Of a stretch of DNA of 64,000 nucleotides, positions 47,199-56,182 are shown one piece after another. Position numbers and translations under genes: made by a program. Below the pieces are notes generated by a model that worked only from the letters and a program-made list of their open reading frames with translations, was not told the origin of the DNA and did not search any database. This DNA comes from Candidatus Nitrospira nitrosa (GTDB lineage: Bacteria > Nitrospirota > Nitrospiria > Nitrospirales > Nitrospiraceae): contig NZ_CZQA01000009.1 of the NCBI RefSeq assembly GCF_001458735.1, forward strand, positions 124,001 through 188,000. Direction: 5' to 3'. The number at the start of each line of letters is the position of its first letter. The first letter of the stretch is position 1.

Positions 47199-47266
47199 TA
47201 GAATAGCGCCACCTTACATGAGAGATTATTTACCGGATACGGTACGAATAAAGGAGCGTTCTTGAT

Positions 47267-47548
47267 ATGGCTGAAGTTGCGTGTGTGACATGCGGGCAAA
47301 CGGGTGAAGCCATCACGGCCAATTTGTTTCTGGGTAAACTTGAATCAGAAATCAAAAGCAAGGTCTGCGTCGAGTGCTGGAAAAAGTGGGAAGGCATGCG
47401 CGTGATGGTCATCAATGAGTATCAAGTCAATCTGGGCGATGAGAGCGGCCGCGAGCTGGTGCGCAAACAGATGAAGGCGTTCTTGAAGCTCGGCGAGGCG
47501 GTTGATTCCTCAAAGGTCGCGGAGAACTATCGGCCGGCTAGTAGCTGA
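47267..47548 (+). CDS. YggX-like Fe(II)-trafficking/oxidative damage protein with CxxC pairs
   Basis: This 93-residue protein resembles YggX along FLGKLESEIKSKV...WKKWEGMRVMVINEYQVNL and the C-terminal helix. YggX helps protect iron-sulfur proteins from oxidative damage. This version has two CxxC motifs (C6-C9, C34-C37) that E. coli YggX lacks, suggesting a zinc or iron site. A possible -10 TAGAAT lies at 47199-47204 and GGAGCG precedes the ATG. Single gene. Confidence 0.8.
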   Translation: MAEVACVTCGQTGEAITANLFLGKLESEIKSKVCVECWKKWEGMRVMVINEYQVNLGDESGRELVRKQMKAFLKLGEAVDSSKVAENYRPASS

Positions 47549-47692
47549 CGGTCACGTTCTGTCCTTGGTTGCGTAGGAACCAGACTCAGCTTTTCCCCTG
47601 CGTTGTCGCCGACTTCGTTGACACGGCCATTCTGAAAGTGGTACGGTGCAGAGTCATGTGCTTTGTTCCGTTTCATTCAATAAGGGATACTG

Positions 47693-48148
47693 ATGATTAC
47701 GCAGATGCAGGTCAAGGGGTTGATGTTCGACCCCTACAACAATGCGTATATCGTCATTCTGCGGGACGATGATCAAGTTGAGATGCTCCCTATCTGGGTC
47801 GGTAAAGCGGAAGCCAGTTCAATCAGTTTGGCGCTCGAAAAAGTGGCTCCACCCCGCCCGATGACCCACGACTTCATGAAATCTTATTTGGATGCGTTTG
47901 ATGCCAAAGTGATTAGCGTGGTCATCACTGATCTGAACGAGAATACCTACTTCGCCAAGATCCATCTGATGTACGGTGACTCCGAGTATGCCGTGGATTC
48001 GCGCCCGAGTGATGCCATTGCGCTTGCGCTACGCACCGAGGCGCCGATTTTTGCGAGTGAGTCGGTGATTCGCAAGCAAAGTTCCGAAGAGCTCGGCCAG
48101 TGGTTGGAAAATCTGAAGCCGGAAGATTTCGGTAAGCTCGATTCCTGA
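47693..48148 (+). CDS. Bifunctional nuclease (BFN, DUF151) family protein, copy 1
   Basis: This 151-residue protein of the BFN family has LPIWVGKAEASSISLALE near residue 32, RPMTHDFMKSYLDAFDAKVISVVITDL near 52 and the signature DSRPSDAIALALRTEAPIF near 102. Family members have reported DNase/RNase activity and a role in stress or wound response. The gene is followed after 17 bases by a second member. Confidence 0.9.
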   Translation: MITQMQVKGLMFDPYNNAYIVILRDDDQVEMLPIWVGKAEASSISLALEKVAPPRPMTHDFMKSYLDAFDAKVISVVITDLNENTYFAKIHLMYGDSEYAVDSRPSDAIALALRTEAPIFASESVIRKQSSEELGQWLENLKPEDFGKLDS

Positions 48149-48165
48149 GCGAGGTCGATCTGATA

Positions 48166-48654
48166 ATGGACGGTGGCTCACCACAAGGATCTGGCCCTTT
48201 GATTCAGCTTCTGGTTGATCGTGTGGTCGAGGACCCTGCGACGGATACGAGGATCGTGGTGTTGGCTCGAAAGGACGGCGACCTCGAGCACTTTATGGTG
48301 TGGGTCGGAGCATCGGAGGGTGAAGCGATTAAGCGCGCCTTGGATACGTCGGTCACTGCACGGCCGATGAGCCATGATCTGATCAAGAGTTGCGGCGAGC
48401 ATCTTGGGATTACCACTGCACGTGTGGTCCTGACCGACGTGAAGAGTAGTACGTACTATGCGACGGTCTTCCTTGAAAACAAGGGAGTGACTCGTACGCT
48501 TGATGCGCGTCCCAGCGATGCCATTGCCTTGGCCCTTCGCTGTCAGGCCCCAATCTATGTTACGCCGGATGTCTGGCAGCGGCGAAGCGGGCAACAGTTG
48601 GACGCATGGCTATCGAAGTTGGAAACGAAGAATATCGGTGCACAGGAAGTTTAA
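48166..48654 (+). CDS. Bifunctional nuclease (BFN, DUF151) family protein, copy 2
   Basis: This 162-residue protein is related to the preceding gene: FMVWVGASEGEAIKRALD, RPMSHDLIKSCGEHLGITTARVVLTDV and LDARPSDAIALALRCQAPIY occupy matching positions. The two probably arose by tandem duplication and then diverged. It is followed 42 bases later by rplM on the same strand. Confidence 0.9.
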   Translation: MDGGSPQGSGPLIQLLVDRVVEDPATDTRIVVLARKDGDLEHFMVWVGASEGEAIKRALDTSVTARPMSHDLIKSCGEHLGITTARVVLTDVKSSTYYATVFLENKGVTRTLDARPSDAIALALRCQAPIYVTPDVWQRRSGQQLDAWLSKLETKNIGAQEV

Positions 48655-48696
48655 GTCCTTTAACGTCGGCTGGAAGAGCCGCAGTGGAGAAAGAAG

Positions 48697-49128
48697 ATGA
48701 TGACGACGTACTTTGAGAATCCGGTTCATGTGAAGGAAACCTGGCATCTGGTGGATGCCGACGGCAAGACTCTTGGGCGTTTGGCTGCGAGAGTCGCCGG
48801 TGTCCTGCGTGGAAAGCATCGTCCGACGTTCACCCCGAACGTGGACATCGGCGACCATGTCGTCATCATCAATGCGGAGAAGATTCACTTGACCGGCGGA
48901 AAGCTTGACAAGAAGCTCTATCATCGTCATACCGGTTATCCGGGTGGCTTGAAAACCGCTTCGGCCAAACATGTCTTCCAAAAGGATCCGGCACAGCTCT
49001 TGATCACCGCGATTGAAGGGATGCTCCCGAAGACACCGCTCGGCAACGGTATGGCCAAGAAACTTCGTGTTTACGCGGGGCCGAACCACCCTCATCAGGC
49101 GCAACAACCGCAACCGATTTCGCTCTAA
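48697..49128 (+). CDS. rplM: 50S ribosomal protein L13
   Basis: This 143-residue protein is typical L13: WHLVDADGKTLGRLAARVAGVLRGKH near residue 13, IINAEKIHLTGGKLDKK and YHRHTGYPGGLK, with MLPKTPLGNGMAKKLRVYAGPNHPH near the end. GGAGAAAG lies just upstream of the ATG. It forms the usual pair with rpsI. Confidence 0.98.
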   Translation: MMTTYFENPVHVKETWHLVDADGKTLGRLAARVAGVLRGKHRPTFTPNVDIGDHVVIINAEKIHLTGGKLDKKLYHRHTGYPGGLKTASAKHVFQKDPAQLLITAIEGMLPKTPLGNGMAKKLRVYAGPNHPHQAQQPQPISL

Positions 49129-49164
49129 CGAGCGCATGACCCCAACGAGAAGGAGATCAGTCGC

Positions 49165-49557
49165 ATGGCAGCAGTGACACAGTACGCAACGGGACGAAGA
49201 AAGTGTGCGGTGGCGCGAGCCTGGGTCACAGGGACCGCAGGTGAGATTACCGTGAACGAGAAGCCGTTGGAACAAGCGTTTCCGCGGTTAACCCTTCGGC
49301 AGATCATTCAGCTCCCGCTCGAAATGGCAGGGCTGATGGGAAAATATTCGATCAGCGCAACCGTCTACGGCGGTGGCCCAACGGGACAAGCAGGCGCGCT
49401 GCGCCATGCGATCGCACGGGCACTCGTAGCTATGACACCGTCAACCCGTACTCCCTTGAAAAAGGAAGGGCTGCTCACCCGTGACTCACGAGTGAAGGAA
49501 CGAAAGAAGTACGGACAAAAGGGCGCACGCAAGCGATTCCAGTACTCCAAGCGCTAA
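49165..49557 (+). CDS. rpsI: 30S ribosomal protein S9
   Basis: This 130-residue protein begins with YATGRRKCAVARAWVTGTAG and ends GLLTRDSRVKERKKYGQKGA followed by RKRFQYSKR, the standard S9 tail that reaches the P-site tRNA. GAAGGAG precedes the ATG. A strong terminator follows. Confidence 0.98.
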   Translation: MAAVTQYATGRRKCAVARAWVTGTAGEITVNEKPLEQAFPRLTLRQIIQLPLEMAGLMGKYSISATVYGGGPTGQAGALRHAIARALVAMTPSTRTPLKKEGLLTRDSRVKERKKYGQKGARKRFQYSKR

Positions 49558-49580
49558 ACGCAGGAGGCACCGATACACGA

Positions 49581-49608
49581 AAGGGAAGGCCTCGGCCTTC
49601 CCTTTTTT
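49581..49608 (+). terminator. Intrinsic terminator after rpsI
   Basis: AAGGGAAGGCC / GGCCTTCCCTT forms an 11-bp perfect stem with a tiny loop followed by a T-run to 49608. It is 25 bases after the rpsI stop, closing the rplM-rpsI unit. Confidence 0.93.
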
Positions 49609-49669
49609 ATGTCGTTGAGCTGGGTTCTCCATCCGAGGAATCAAGGCTGATGATCAGCGTAGAGGTTGG

Positions 49670-50722
49670 ATGATGGGAAAGAATGTACGAGTCGCTATTG
49701 CGGGAGCAAGTGGGTATGCCGGTGCGGAATTGGTGCGTCTGGCTTCGGCTCACCCCTATTTCACGATTACCGCGGTGACCTCTGAAAAGTCTGCGGGGCA
49801 ATCGGTGGCGTCCGTGTTCCCCAGTCTCAAAGGGATCGTGGAGCATCGGTTCGAAGCGCTGGCACCGGAAGCGTTGGCGGACCGCGCAGATGCGATTTTT
49901 CTCGCTCTTCCGCATACCAAGTCACAGGATCCGGTCGCCATTTGCATCAAGGCCGGCAAGTTGGTCGTGGACCTCAGTGCTGATTATCGTCTGAAGGATG
50001 TGGGCGCGTATGAACGATGGTATCAGACCACGCATGCCTACCCACAGCTCCTCAAGGACGCGGTCTACGGGCTACCTGAACTCCACAGGCGCGACATTGC
50101 ACAAGCAAAACTCGTCGCATCACCGGGATGTTATCCTACTGCTGCGATTCTTCAACTGGCGCCGCTTTTCGCCAAGGGATTGGTGCAGCCGGAGACGATC
50201 GTCATCGACGCCAAGTCCGGGGTGTCGGGAGCAGGACGAAGTCCGGCCCTCCCCTATCATTTCCCTGAGGCGCACGAATCGCTCGAACCCTATAAGATTG
50301 GGCAACATCGTCATACACCTGAAATCGAGCAGGAACTCTCGGGTTTGCAGCAAGTCGGCCCGGTGACCGTGACATTCACCCCACACCTTGTCCCGATGAA
50401 TCGGGGGATTTTGAGCACGGCCTATTGCAGACTGACTCACGCGATGCCCCTAGCGGAGCTCCGAGACTTGTACCGAGAGTTCTACAAAGGTGAACGATTC
50501 GTTCGATTGTACGAGGATATCGTGCCGAACCCACGCTACATCAAGGGAACAAACTACTGTGATATCGCGGTGCACGCGGATGCACGGGCGGGATGGGTCG
50601 TGACTGTGGCAGCCGTCGACAATCTTGTCAAAGGAGCCGCGGGGCAAGCCATTCAAGCGATGAATCTCATGCTGGGTCTTCCGGAAGAGACCGGCCTGAC
50701 TGCCCCCGGTAGCTATCCGTAA
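49670..50722 (+). CDS. argC: N-acetyl-gamma-glutamyl-phosphate reductase
   Basis: This 350-residue protein has the NADP-binding VAIAGASGYAGAELVRL near residue 8, the catalytic cysteine in VASPGCYPTAAILQLAP near 147, and HRHTPEIEQEL near 205. It reduces N-acetylglutamyl phosphate to the semialdehyde in arginine synthesis. It is followed by argJ 57 bases later. Start at one of two adjacent ATGs. Confidence 0.96.
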   Translation: MMGKNVRVAIAGASGYAGAELVRLASAHPYFTITAVTSEKSAGQSVASVFPSLKGIVEHRFEALAPEALADRADAIFLALPHTKSQDPVAICIKAGKLVVDLSADYRLKDVGAYERWYQTTHAYPQLLKDAVYGLPELHRRDIAQAKLVASPGCYPTAAILQLAPLFAKGLVQPETIVIDAKSGVSGAGRSPALPYHFPEAHESLEPYKIGQHRHTPEIEQELSGLQQVGPVTVTFTPHLVPMNRGILSTAYCRLTHAMPLAELRDLYREFYKGERFVRLYEDIVPNPRYIKGTNYCDIAVHADARAGWVVTVAAVDNLVKGAAGQAIQAMNLMLGLPEETGLTAPGSYP

Positions 50723-50779
50723 GCCTCTCATTGCTGACAATCCCAGTCTCGACTGGTCACCCTCACGGAGCCTCGCTCT

Positions 50780-51985
50780 ATGAAAGCAAAACAGACCGGC
50801 ATTACCGCCCCGCAAGGATTTCAAGCCGCGGGTATTCATTGTGGGATTAAGAAACCCGGACTCCTCGATCTGGCGCTGTGCGTTTCTGATGTGAGCGGAC
50901 CGATCGCCGGAGTCTTCACGAAGAATCGTGTGGCTGCCGCTCCAGTGCTGCTCGATCGTCGCCATCTGCGTCAGCATTGCGGGCGCGCGATCGTCGTGAA
51001 CAGCGGGAACGCCAACGCCTGCACGGGAGCCCAAGGATTGGTCTCAGCCACATCGATGGCGAGGACGGTTGCTCAACAGCTCTCGATCCCTCTTCATCAA
51101 GTCTTTGTCGGATCGACCGGCGTGATCGGACGCACACTCCCTATTGACCGTATCACGACAGCGATCCCCACATTGTGTTCGCGTCTCAGTGTAACGGGTG
51201 GTGGTCAAGCCGCTCGGGCCATCATGACGACCGACTTACGGCCCAAGACCGTCTCGGTTCAAGCAAGGATCGGTGGTCGCGTGATCACGATCGGCGGGAT
51301 GGCCAAAGGGTCAGGCATGATCCATCCCGATATGGCCACGATGCTCGCATATTTCACGACCGATGCAGATATCACCCCCCCTGCGCTGCAACAGGCCTTG
51401 AAGGCCGCAGTCGACCAGTCATTCAACTGCATCACCGTGGATGGGGACACCAGTACGAACGATACCGTCCTGTGTTTGGCAAACGGCCTTGCAAGGAATC
51501 GGGTCATCGAACCACAGAGCCGTGCCTCTCGCGATTTTGAGCGCCTCCTGACCGAGGCGGCACAGACCTTGGCCTTACTCATCTGCCGTGATGGAGAAGG
51601 GGTGACCAAGATCGTCAAGGTACTGGTTGAAGGGGCCAAGACGCGCGCTGCCGCGAAACGCGTTGCGGCAACCGTGGCCACGTCCAATCTGGTGAAAACC
51701 GCTCTCTTTGGAGAGGATGCCAATTGGGGAAGAGTCATGGCGGCCATCGGACGATCAGGCGTTCCGATCAATCCGGCTAAAGTGACCGTCAGGTTCGACG
51801 ACATACGGATGGTCACACAGGGTATCGGAATGGGGCTCGAGGCCGAGCGCAAGATCGCACAGGTCTTCAAGCGGAAAGAGTTTACCATTGCGGTCCATCT
51901 TGGCCTCGGTACGGCATGTGCCCATATGTGGACCACGGATCTGTCGTACGATTATGTCCGCATCAATGCGAGCTATCGATCTTAG
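50780..51985 (+). CDS. argJ: Bifunctional ornithine acetyltransferase/N-acetylglutamate synthase
   Basis: This 401-residue protein has GVFTKNRVAAAPV near residue 47, NSGNANACTGAQG near 75 and the self-cleavage region KGSGMIHPDMATMLAYFTTDA near 178, where Thr of ATML becomes the nucleophile of the beta chain. It recycles acetyl groups from acetylornithine to glutamate. Together with argC it points to the cyclic arginine pathway. Confidence 0.96.
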   Translation: MKAKQTGITAPQGFQAAGIHCGIKKPGLLDLALCVSDVSGPIAGVFTKNRVAAAPVLLDRRHLRQHCGRAIVVNSGNANACTGAQGLVSATSMARTVAQQLSIPLHQVFVGSTGVIGRTLPIDRITTAIPTLCSRLSVTGGGQAARAIMTTDLRPKTVSVQARIGGRVITIGGMAKGSGMIHPDMATMLAYFTTDADITPPALQQALKAAVDQSFNCITVDGDTSTNDTVLCLANGLARNRVIEPQSRASRDFERLLTEAAQTLALLICRDGEGVTKIVKVLVEGAKTRAAAKRVAATVATSNLVKTALFGEDANWGRVMAAIGRSGVPINPAKVTVRFDDIRMVTQGIGMGLEAERKIAQVFKRKEFTIAVHLGLGTACAHMWTTDLSYDYVRINASYRS

Positions 51986-52195
51986 CCTGTGAAGACCGTT
52001 TGTCGCTTGAAACCTCGCTGTGACTATGGTAGCGTCGCCGATCGATATCTGACAGGGGTCGCGTTCACAGAAAGAGAACCGGCCGATTATTCAACTCAAT
52101 AACAGCGCGTTGTTCGCTGTATGGCTTGAGAATAAGGGAAGCGATTCCCTCGCCCGTTTAGCGGGCGCTCTGCAAGCCTGGAGGAAGGTGAAGGC
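51986..52195 (+). promoter_or_regulatory. Leader of the rpsB operon
   Basis: About 210 bases with no ORF precede rpsB. The segment GCGTTGTTCGC and the stem CCCGTTTAGCGGG near 52150-52166 can fold. Ribosomal protein S2 leaders are often autoregulated, but no family can be named here. A strong GGAGGAAGGTG lies before the ATG. Confidence 0.35.
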
Positions 52196-52972
52196 ATGGG
52201 GGTAGTGGCAATCAAGGAATTGTTGGAAGCCGGTGTGCACTTCGGACATCAAACCAATCGCTGGAATCCCAAGATGAAGAAATTTCTCTTTGGTGAACGC
52301 AGCGGTATTTATATCATCGACTTACAGCAGACCCTCACGCGAATGGAACAAGCCTATGCCTTCGTTCGAGATCTCGTTGCAGGCGGCGATTCCATCCTCT
52401 TCGTCGGGACCAAACGGCAAGCTGCAGAAATCCTTGAAGAAGAAGCAAAACGAGCCAACATGTATTTCGTCAACCAACGGTGGTTGGGGGGGATGTTGAC
52501 CAATTTCCAGACCATTCGCCGTAGTATCGATAAAATGAAGAAAATGGAAACGACCTTGCTCAACCCAAGCGAGCATGGCCTGAAAAAGAAAGAAATCCTT
52601 CTTATGCAGAAGGATATCGCCAAACTCCAAAAGTATTTGTCCGGCATTAAGAACATGCGCAGCCTTCCGGGAGCCGTCTTCGTCCTCGATACGAGGATCG
52701 AAAAGATCGCGGTTCAAGAAGCGACGCGTCTTGATATTCCGGTCATTGCGATTTTGGACAGTAACTGCGACCCGGATCACATCACCTATCCCATCCCTGG
52801 AAATGACGATGCGATCCGTTCCATCAAGCTGATCACGTCAAAAATTGCCGATGCCTGCATCGAAGGCGCCCATGTGAAAGCACAACGCGAAGAGGCTGAG
52901 TTCCAAGCAACGCCAGCCTCTTCCGGAGAGAAGAAACCGGTTGTGCGTTCTGAAGGCGTCGCAATATCCTAA
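52196..52972 (+). CDS. rpsB: 30S ribosomal protein S2
   Basis: This 258-residue protein has the S2 signatures [20 protein letters not shown] near residue 6, [21 protein letters not shown] near 65, [16 protein letters not shown] near 92 and DNCDPD-like [18 protein letters not shown] near 188. Followed by tsf as in most bacteria. Confidence 0.98.
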   Translation: MGVVAIKELLEAGVHFGHQTNRWNPKMKKFLFGERSGIYIIDLQQTLTRMEQAYAFVRDLVAGGDSILFVGTKRQAAEILEEEAKRANMYFVNQRWLGGMLTNFQTIRRSIDKMKKMETTLLNPSEHGLKKKEILLMQKDIAKLQKYLSGIKNMRSLPGAVFVLDTRIEKIAVQEATRLDIPVIAILDSNCDPDHITYPIPGNDDAIRSIKLITSKIADACIEGAHVKAQREEAEFQATPASSGEKKPVVRSEGVAIS

Positions 52973-53036
52973 GCCTCGTGCAGAGCAGTTCATCAATGCG
53001 TTTATTTCAAACTTTCGTGTGAAGGAAGAATGAATC

Positions 53037-53633
53037 ATGGCAGGATCCAGTCAGTTAGTGAAAGAACTTCGTGAAAAAACAGGGGCCGGCATTCTTGATT
53101 GTCAGAAAGCTCTTACCGAAAACGATAATGATGTTGAGAAAGCCATTGACTATTTGCGGCAGAAAGGCTTGGCCGCCGCCGCGAAGAAAGCAGGGCGAGA
53201 GACGAATCAAGGTCTCATTCATTCGTATATCCATATGGGGGGAAAGATCGGCGTCTTGATCGAAGTGAACTGCGAAACGGATTTTGTGGCTCGCAATGAA
53301 GAGTTCAAGGCCTTTGTCAATGATCTGGCCCTGCAGATTGCCGCGGCAAAACCCACCTTTGTGAAGCGCGAGGATGTTCCCGCCGACATGGCTGAGAAAG
53401 AAAAAGTGATCTACGAAGGCCAGGCAAAGGAAATGGGCAAGCCACCGGCCGCGTGGCCCAAGATTGTTGAAGGAAAATTGGAAAAGTTCTATCAGGAGAA
53501 TTGCCTGATGGAGCAGTCCTTCATCAAGGATCCGGCTGTGACCGTCAAGGATTTACTTGCCCAAAAGATTTCGAAGATCGGTGAAAACATGAACATACGC
53601 CGATTCACCCGTTATCAGTTGGGCGAGGTATGA
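53037..53633 (+). CDS. tsf: Elongation factor Ts
   Basis: This 198-residue EF-Ts is of the short kind found outside gamma-proteobacteria. It has [23 protein letters not shown]... at the N-terminus and [15 protein letters not shown] near residue 77. It exchanges GDP on EF-Tu. It overlaps pyrH by four bases (ATGA). Confidence 0.98.
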   Translation: MAGSSQLVKELREKTGAGILDCQKALTENDNDVEKAIDYLRQKGLAAAAKKAGRETNQGLIHSYIHMGGKIGVLIEVNCETDFVARNEEFKAFVNDLALQIAAAKPTFVKREDVPADMAEKEKVIYEGQAKEMGKPPAAWPKIVEGKLEKFYQENCLMEQSFIKDPAVTVKDLLAQKISKIGENMNIRRFTRYQLGEV

Positions 53634-54355
53634 GCTCTGCCAAATACCGCCGCCTCCTTCTGAAAGTCAGTGGGGAGATGTTGGCCGGTGAGCAGGGTTA
53701 CGGCATCCAACCCTCCATTCTGGAAACTCTTGCCGCAGAGATCGCCTCGGTCGTGGCCCTTGATGTTCAGGTGGCCCTTGTCATAGGAGGCGGCAATATC
53801 TTTCGAGGGATCGCCGCGAGTGCAACGGGTATGGAACGGGCGTCAGCTGATTATATGGGGATGCTGGCGACCGTACTCAACGCCTTGGCGCTTCAAAATG
53901 CATTGGAACGCATCGGAGTTATTACCCGAGTTCAATCTGCTATCGAAATGCGCCAACTAGCGGAAGGTTACATACGGCGGCGGGCCATTCGCCACCTCGA
54001 AAAAAACCGGGTGGTTATTTTTGCCGGTGGTACCGGAAATCCTTACTTCTCAACGGATACGGCGGCTGTTCTCCGAGCCATGGAAATCAGTGCGCAGGTC
54101 ATTATGAAGGGCACAAAGGTCGACGGGATTTATGATGCAGATCCGGTCAGCCACCCCACGGCAAAGAAGTATGACGAGATTTCCTTTCTCTCTATTTTGA
54201 ATCAGAGTCTCAAAGTGATGGACTCGACGGCCATCAGTTTGTGTATGGATAATAAGCTGCCGCTCGTTGTCTTCAATCTCAAGGTTCCCGGTAACTTCAA
54301 ACGAGTGGCTTTGGGTGAGCCGATCGGGACCTCTGTCACGATCGGTACTCGCTGA
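53630..54355 (+). CDS. pyrH: UMP kinase
   Basis: This 241-residue amino-acid-kinase-fold protein has [11 protein letters not shown] near residue 7, [10 protein letters not shown] near 50, [20 protein letters not shown] near 75 and [19 protein letters not shown] near 130. It phosphorylates UMP to UDP. It is in the conserved rpsB-tsf-pyrH-frr order. Confidence 0.98.
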   Translation: MSSAKYRRLLLKVSGEMLAGEQGYGIQPSILETLAAEIASVVALDVQVALVIGGGNIFRGIAASATGMERASADYMGMLATVLNALALQNALERIGVITRVQSAIEMRQLAEGYIRRRAIRHLEKNRVVIFAGGTGNPYFSTDTAAVLRAMEISAQVIMKGTKVDGIYDADPVSHPTAKKYDEISFLSILNQSLKVMDSTAISLCMDNKLPLVVFNLKVPGNFKRVALGEPIGTSVTIGTR

Positions 54356-54374
54356 TCCCATTACGAGGTGTGTC

Positions 54375-54938
54375 ATGTCCAACGCTGCCCCGGTTCGTCA
54401 GGCCTTCGTCTCACATATGGATCAATCACTCGAGCATTTACGGAAGGATCTCTCCGGTCTGCGAACTGGGCGAGCGTCCGTCGCGCTGCTCGATGGGATT
54501 CGTGTCGATTACTATGGCACCATGACCCCGCTCAAACAGATTGCCAGTGTCTCGACCCCGGAAGCTCGATTGATTACCATCCAGCCTTGGGAGCCCCAAC
54601 TGATCAAAGAGATTGAGAAAGGCATCGCGAATGCCGGCCTAGGTGTGACGCCATCCAATGACGGCAAGATCATTCGAGTTCCGCTTCCTCCGTTGACCGA
54701 AGAGCGGCGCAAAGAATTGACGAAGATCTGCAAGAAACATGGTGAAGACGCGAAAGTGCAGCTCCGTGGATTCCGAAGAGAAGCGAACGAAGAGTTGAAG
54801 AAACTCCAGAAAGATGCGAAGCTCACCGAGGATGAATTACGAAAGGCTGAACAAGAGACCCAGAAACTCATCGAACAGTATGGACAAAAAGTCGATGATA
54901 TCATCAAGAAAAAGGAACAGGAAATCATGGAAGTGTAG
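54375..54938 (+). CDS. frr: Ribosome recycling factor
   Basis: The 187-residue protein has HLRKDLSGLRTGRASVALLDGI near residue 24 and two long helices, including TEERRKELTKICKKHGEDAKVQLR and the charged C-terminal coil ending EQEIMEV. It splits ribosomes after termination. The start is the ATG at 54375 with GAGGTG just upstream; the longer frame overlaps pyrH. Confidence 0.98.
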   Translation: MSNAAPVRQAFVSHMDQSLEHLRKDLSGLRTGRASVALLDGIRVDYYGTMTPLKQIASVSTPEARLITIQPWEPQLIKEIEKGIANAGLGVTPSNDGKIIRVPLPPLTEERRKELTKICKKHGEDAKVQLRGFRREANEELKKLQKDAKLTEDELRKAEQETQKLIEQYGQKVDDIIKKKEQEIMEV

Positions 54939-54969
54939 GGTGGCTTCCTCCTGACCCTCCTTTCCTTCC

Positions 54970-56106
54970 ATGTCGAGCACCTCGAATTTTCACCCAACCT
55001 TCGCGACGGTTGACCTAGCAGCCCTCAGCCATAATCTCTCACAGATACGAAAGTGTCTTCCTCCTGGCTGTACCGTCATGCCTGTGATTAAGGCCAATGC
55101 CTATGGGCATGGCGCCATCGAGACCGCACAGGCGCTTATTCGGCAGAACCTGGATCATCTTGCTGTCTTTTCAATCGATGAGGCGATTGCACTGCGTCAG
55201 GCTGGAATCGCGGTGTCGATCGTTGTGCTTGGACCATTCGTCCCTCAGCAGATTGAGGACATCATTGTCCATCGGCTTACTCCGGTTGTGAGCGATCGGT
55301 CTCTACTTGAGGCGATGGCCGACGTGACTCATGCGCGACCAACTCCCTACCCGATTCATCTGAAAGTCGAGACCGGTATGAATCGGCTCGGTCTGACGCA
55401 GGATGATCTTGAGACTTTATTCAAAAAGCACATGTTTCCTCCTTCGTTGCATCTCGAAGGACTCATGTCACACCTGGCCGATAGTGACGGTGATGCGCAA
55501 GATATCACTGAGGCACAAATCGCCCGATTCAACCAGGCCCTGAACGTTGCCCGTGGCGAAGGATATGAGGTTCCTCTGGTTCACTTGTCGAATAGCGCGA
55601 GTATCATCCGATTTCCCTCGGCTCACTATACGATGGTCCGTCCCGGTATCATGCTGTACGGCTACCACACGCTTCCACGTACGATACTGGTGCCTGATTT
55701 GTGGCCTGTGCTCTCGCTCACGACCTGTATCGCGCAACTCCGTCTTATTCGGCCCGGTGACCGTGTGAGTTATAACGGAACCTTCATTGCACAAAAATCC
55801 ACACGCATTGCCGTGCTTCCGATCGGGTATGCTGATGGGTTAAGCCGGCGTCTCTCGAATCGAGGGGTTGTCCTCATTCGAGGACAGCGCGTTCCGATCG
55901 TTGGACTGGTATGTATGGATATGGTGATGGTAGACATCACCAACGTTCCTGATGCGGCGGTTGGTGATGAGGTCGTTGTTATCGGGCAGCAAGGAGGAGA
56001 GACGATTACAGCCAAGGATATTGCCGAGTGGACGGAAACGATCCCGTACGAAGTCCTCTGCGCGATCCATCCAAGAGTTCCAAGACGCTATCGGCACTCT
56101 TCATGA
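54970..56106 (+). CDS. alr: Alanine racemase
   Basis: This 378-residue protein has the PLP lysine in VMPVIKANAYGHGAIETA near residue 40, HLKVETGMNRLGL near 135, GLMSHLADSD near 165, MVRPGIMLYGYHTLP near 223 and the catalytic Tyr in RVSYNGTFIAQKSTRIAVLPIGYADG near 265. It makes D-alanine for peptidoglycan. Confidence 0.96.
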   Translation: MSSTSNFHPTFATVDLAALSHNLSQIRKCLPPGCTVMPVIKANAYGHGAIETAQALIRQNLDHLAVFSIDEAIALRQAGIAVSIVVLGPFVPQQIEDIIVHRLTPVVSDRSLLEAMADVTHARPTPYPIHLKVETGMNRLGLTQDDLETLFKKHMFPPSLHLEGLMSHLADSDGDAQDITEAQIARFNQALNVARGEGYEVPLVHLSNSASIIRFPSAHYTMVRPGIMLYGYHTLPRTILVPDLWPVLSLTTCIAQLRLIRPGDRVSYNGTFIAQKSTRIAVLPIGYADGLSRRLSNRGVVLIRGQRVPIVGLVCMDMVMVDITNVPDAAVGDEVVVIGQQGGETITAKDIAEWTETIPYEVLCAIHPRVPRRYRHSS

Positions 56107-56182
56107 GCAGGGACCGCTCTCAAGAGAGCGATGGTTCGTTGTCAGAAGAAACGGATCATCGGATCCAACCATGCCCCGATGT

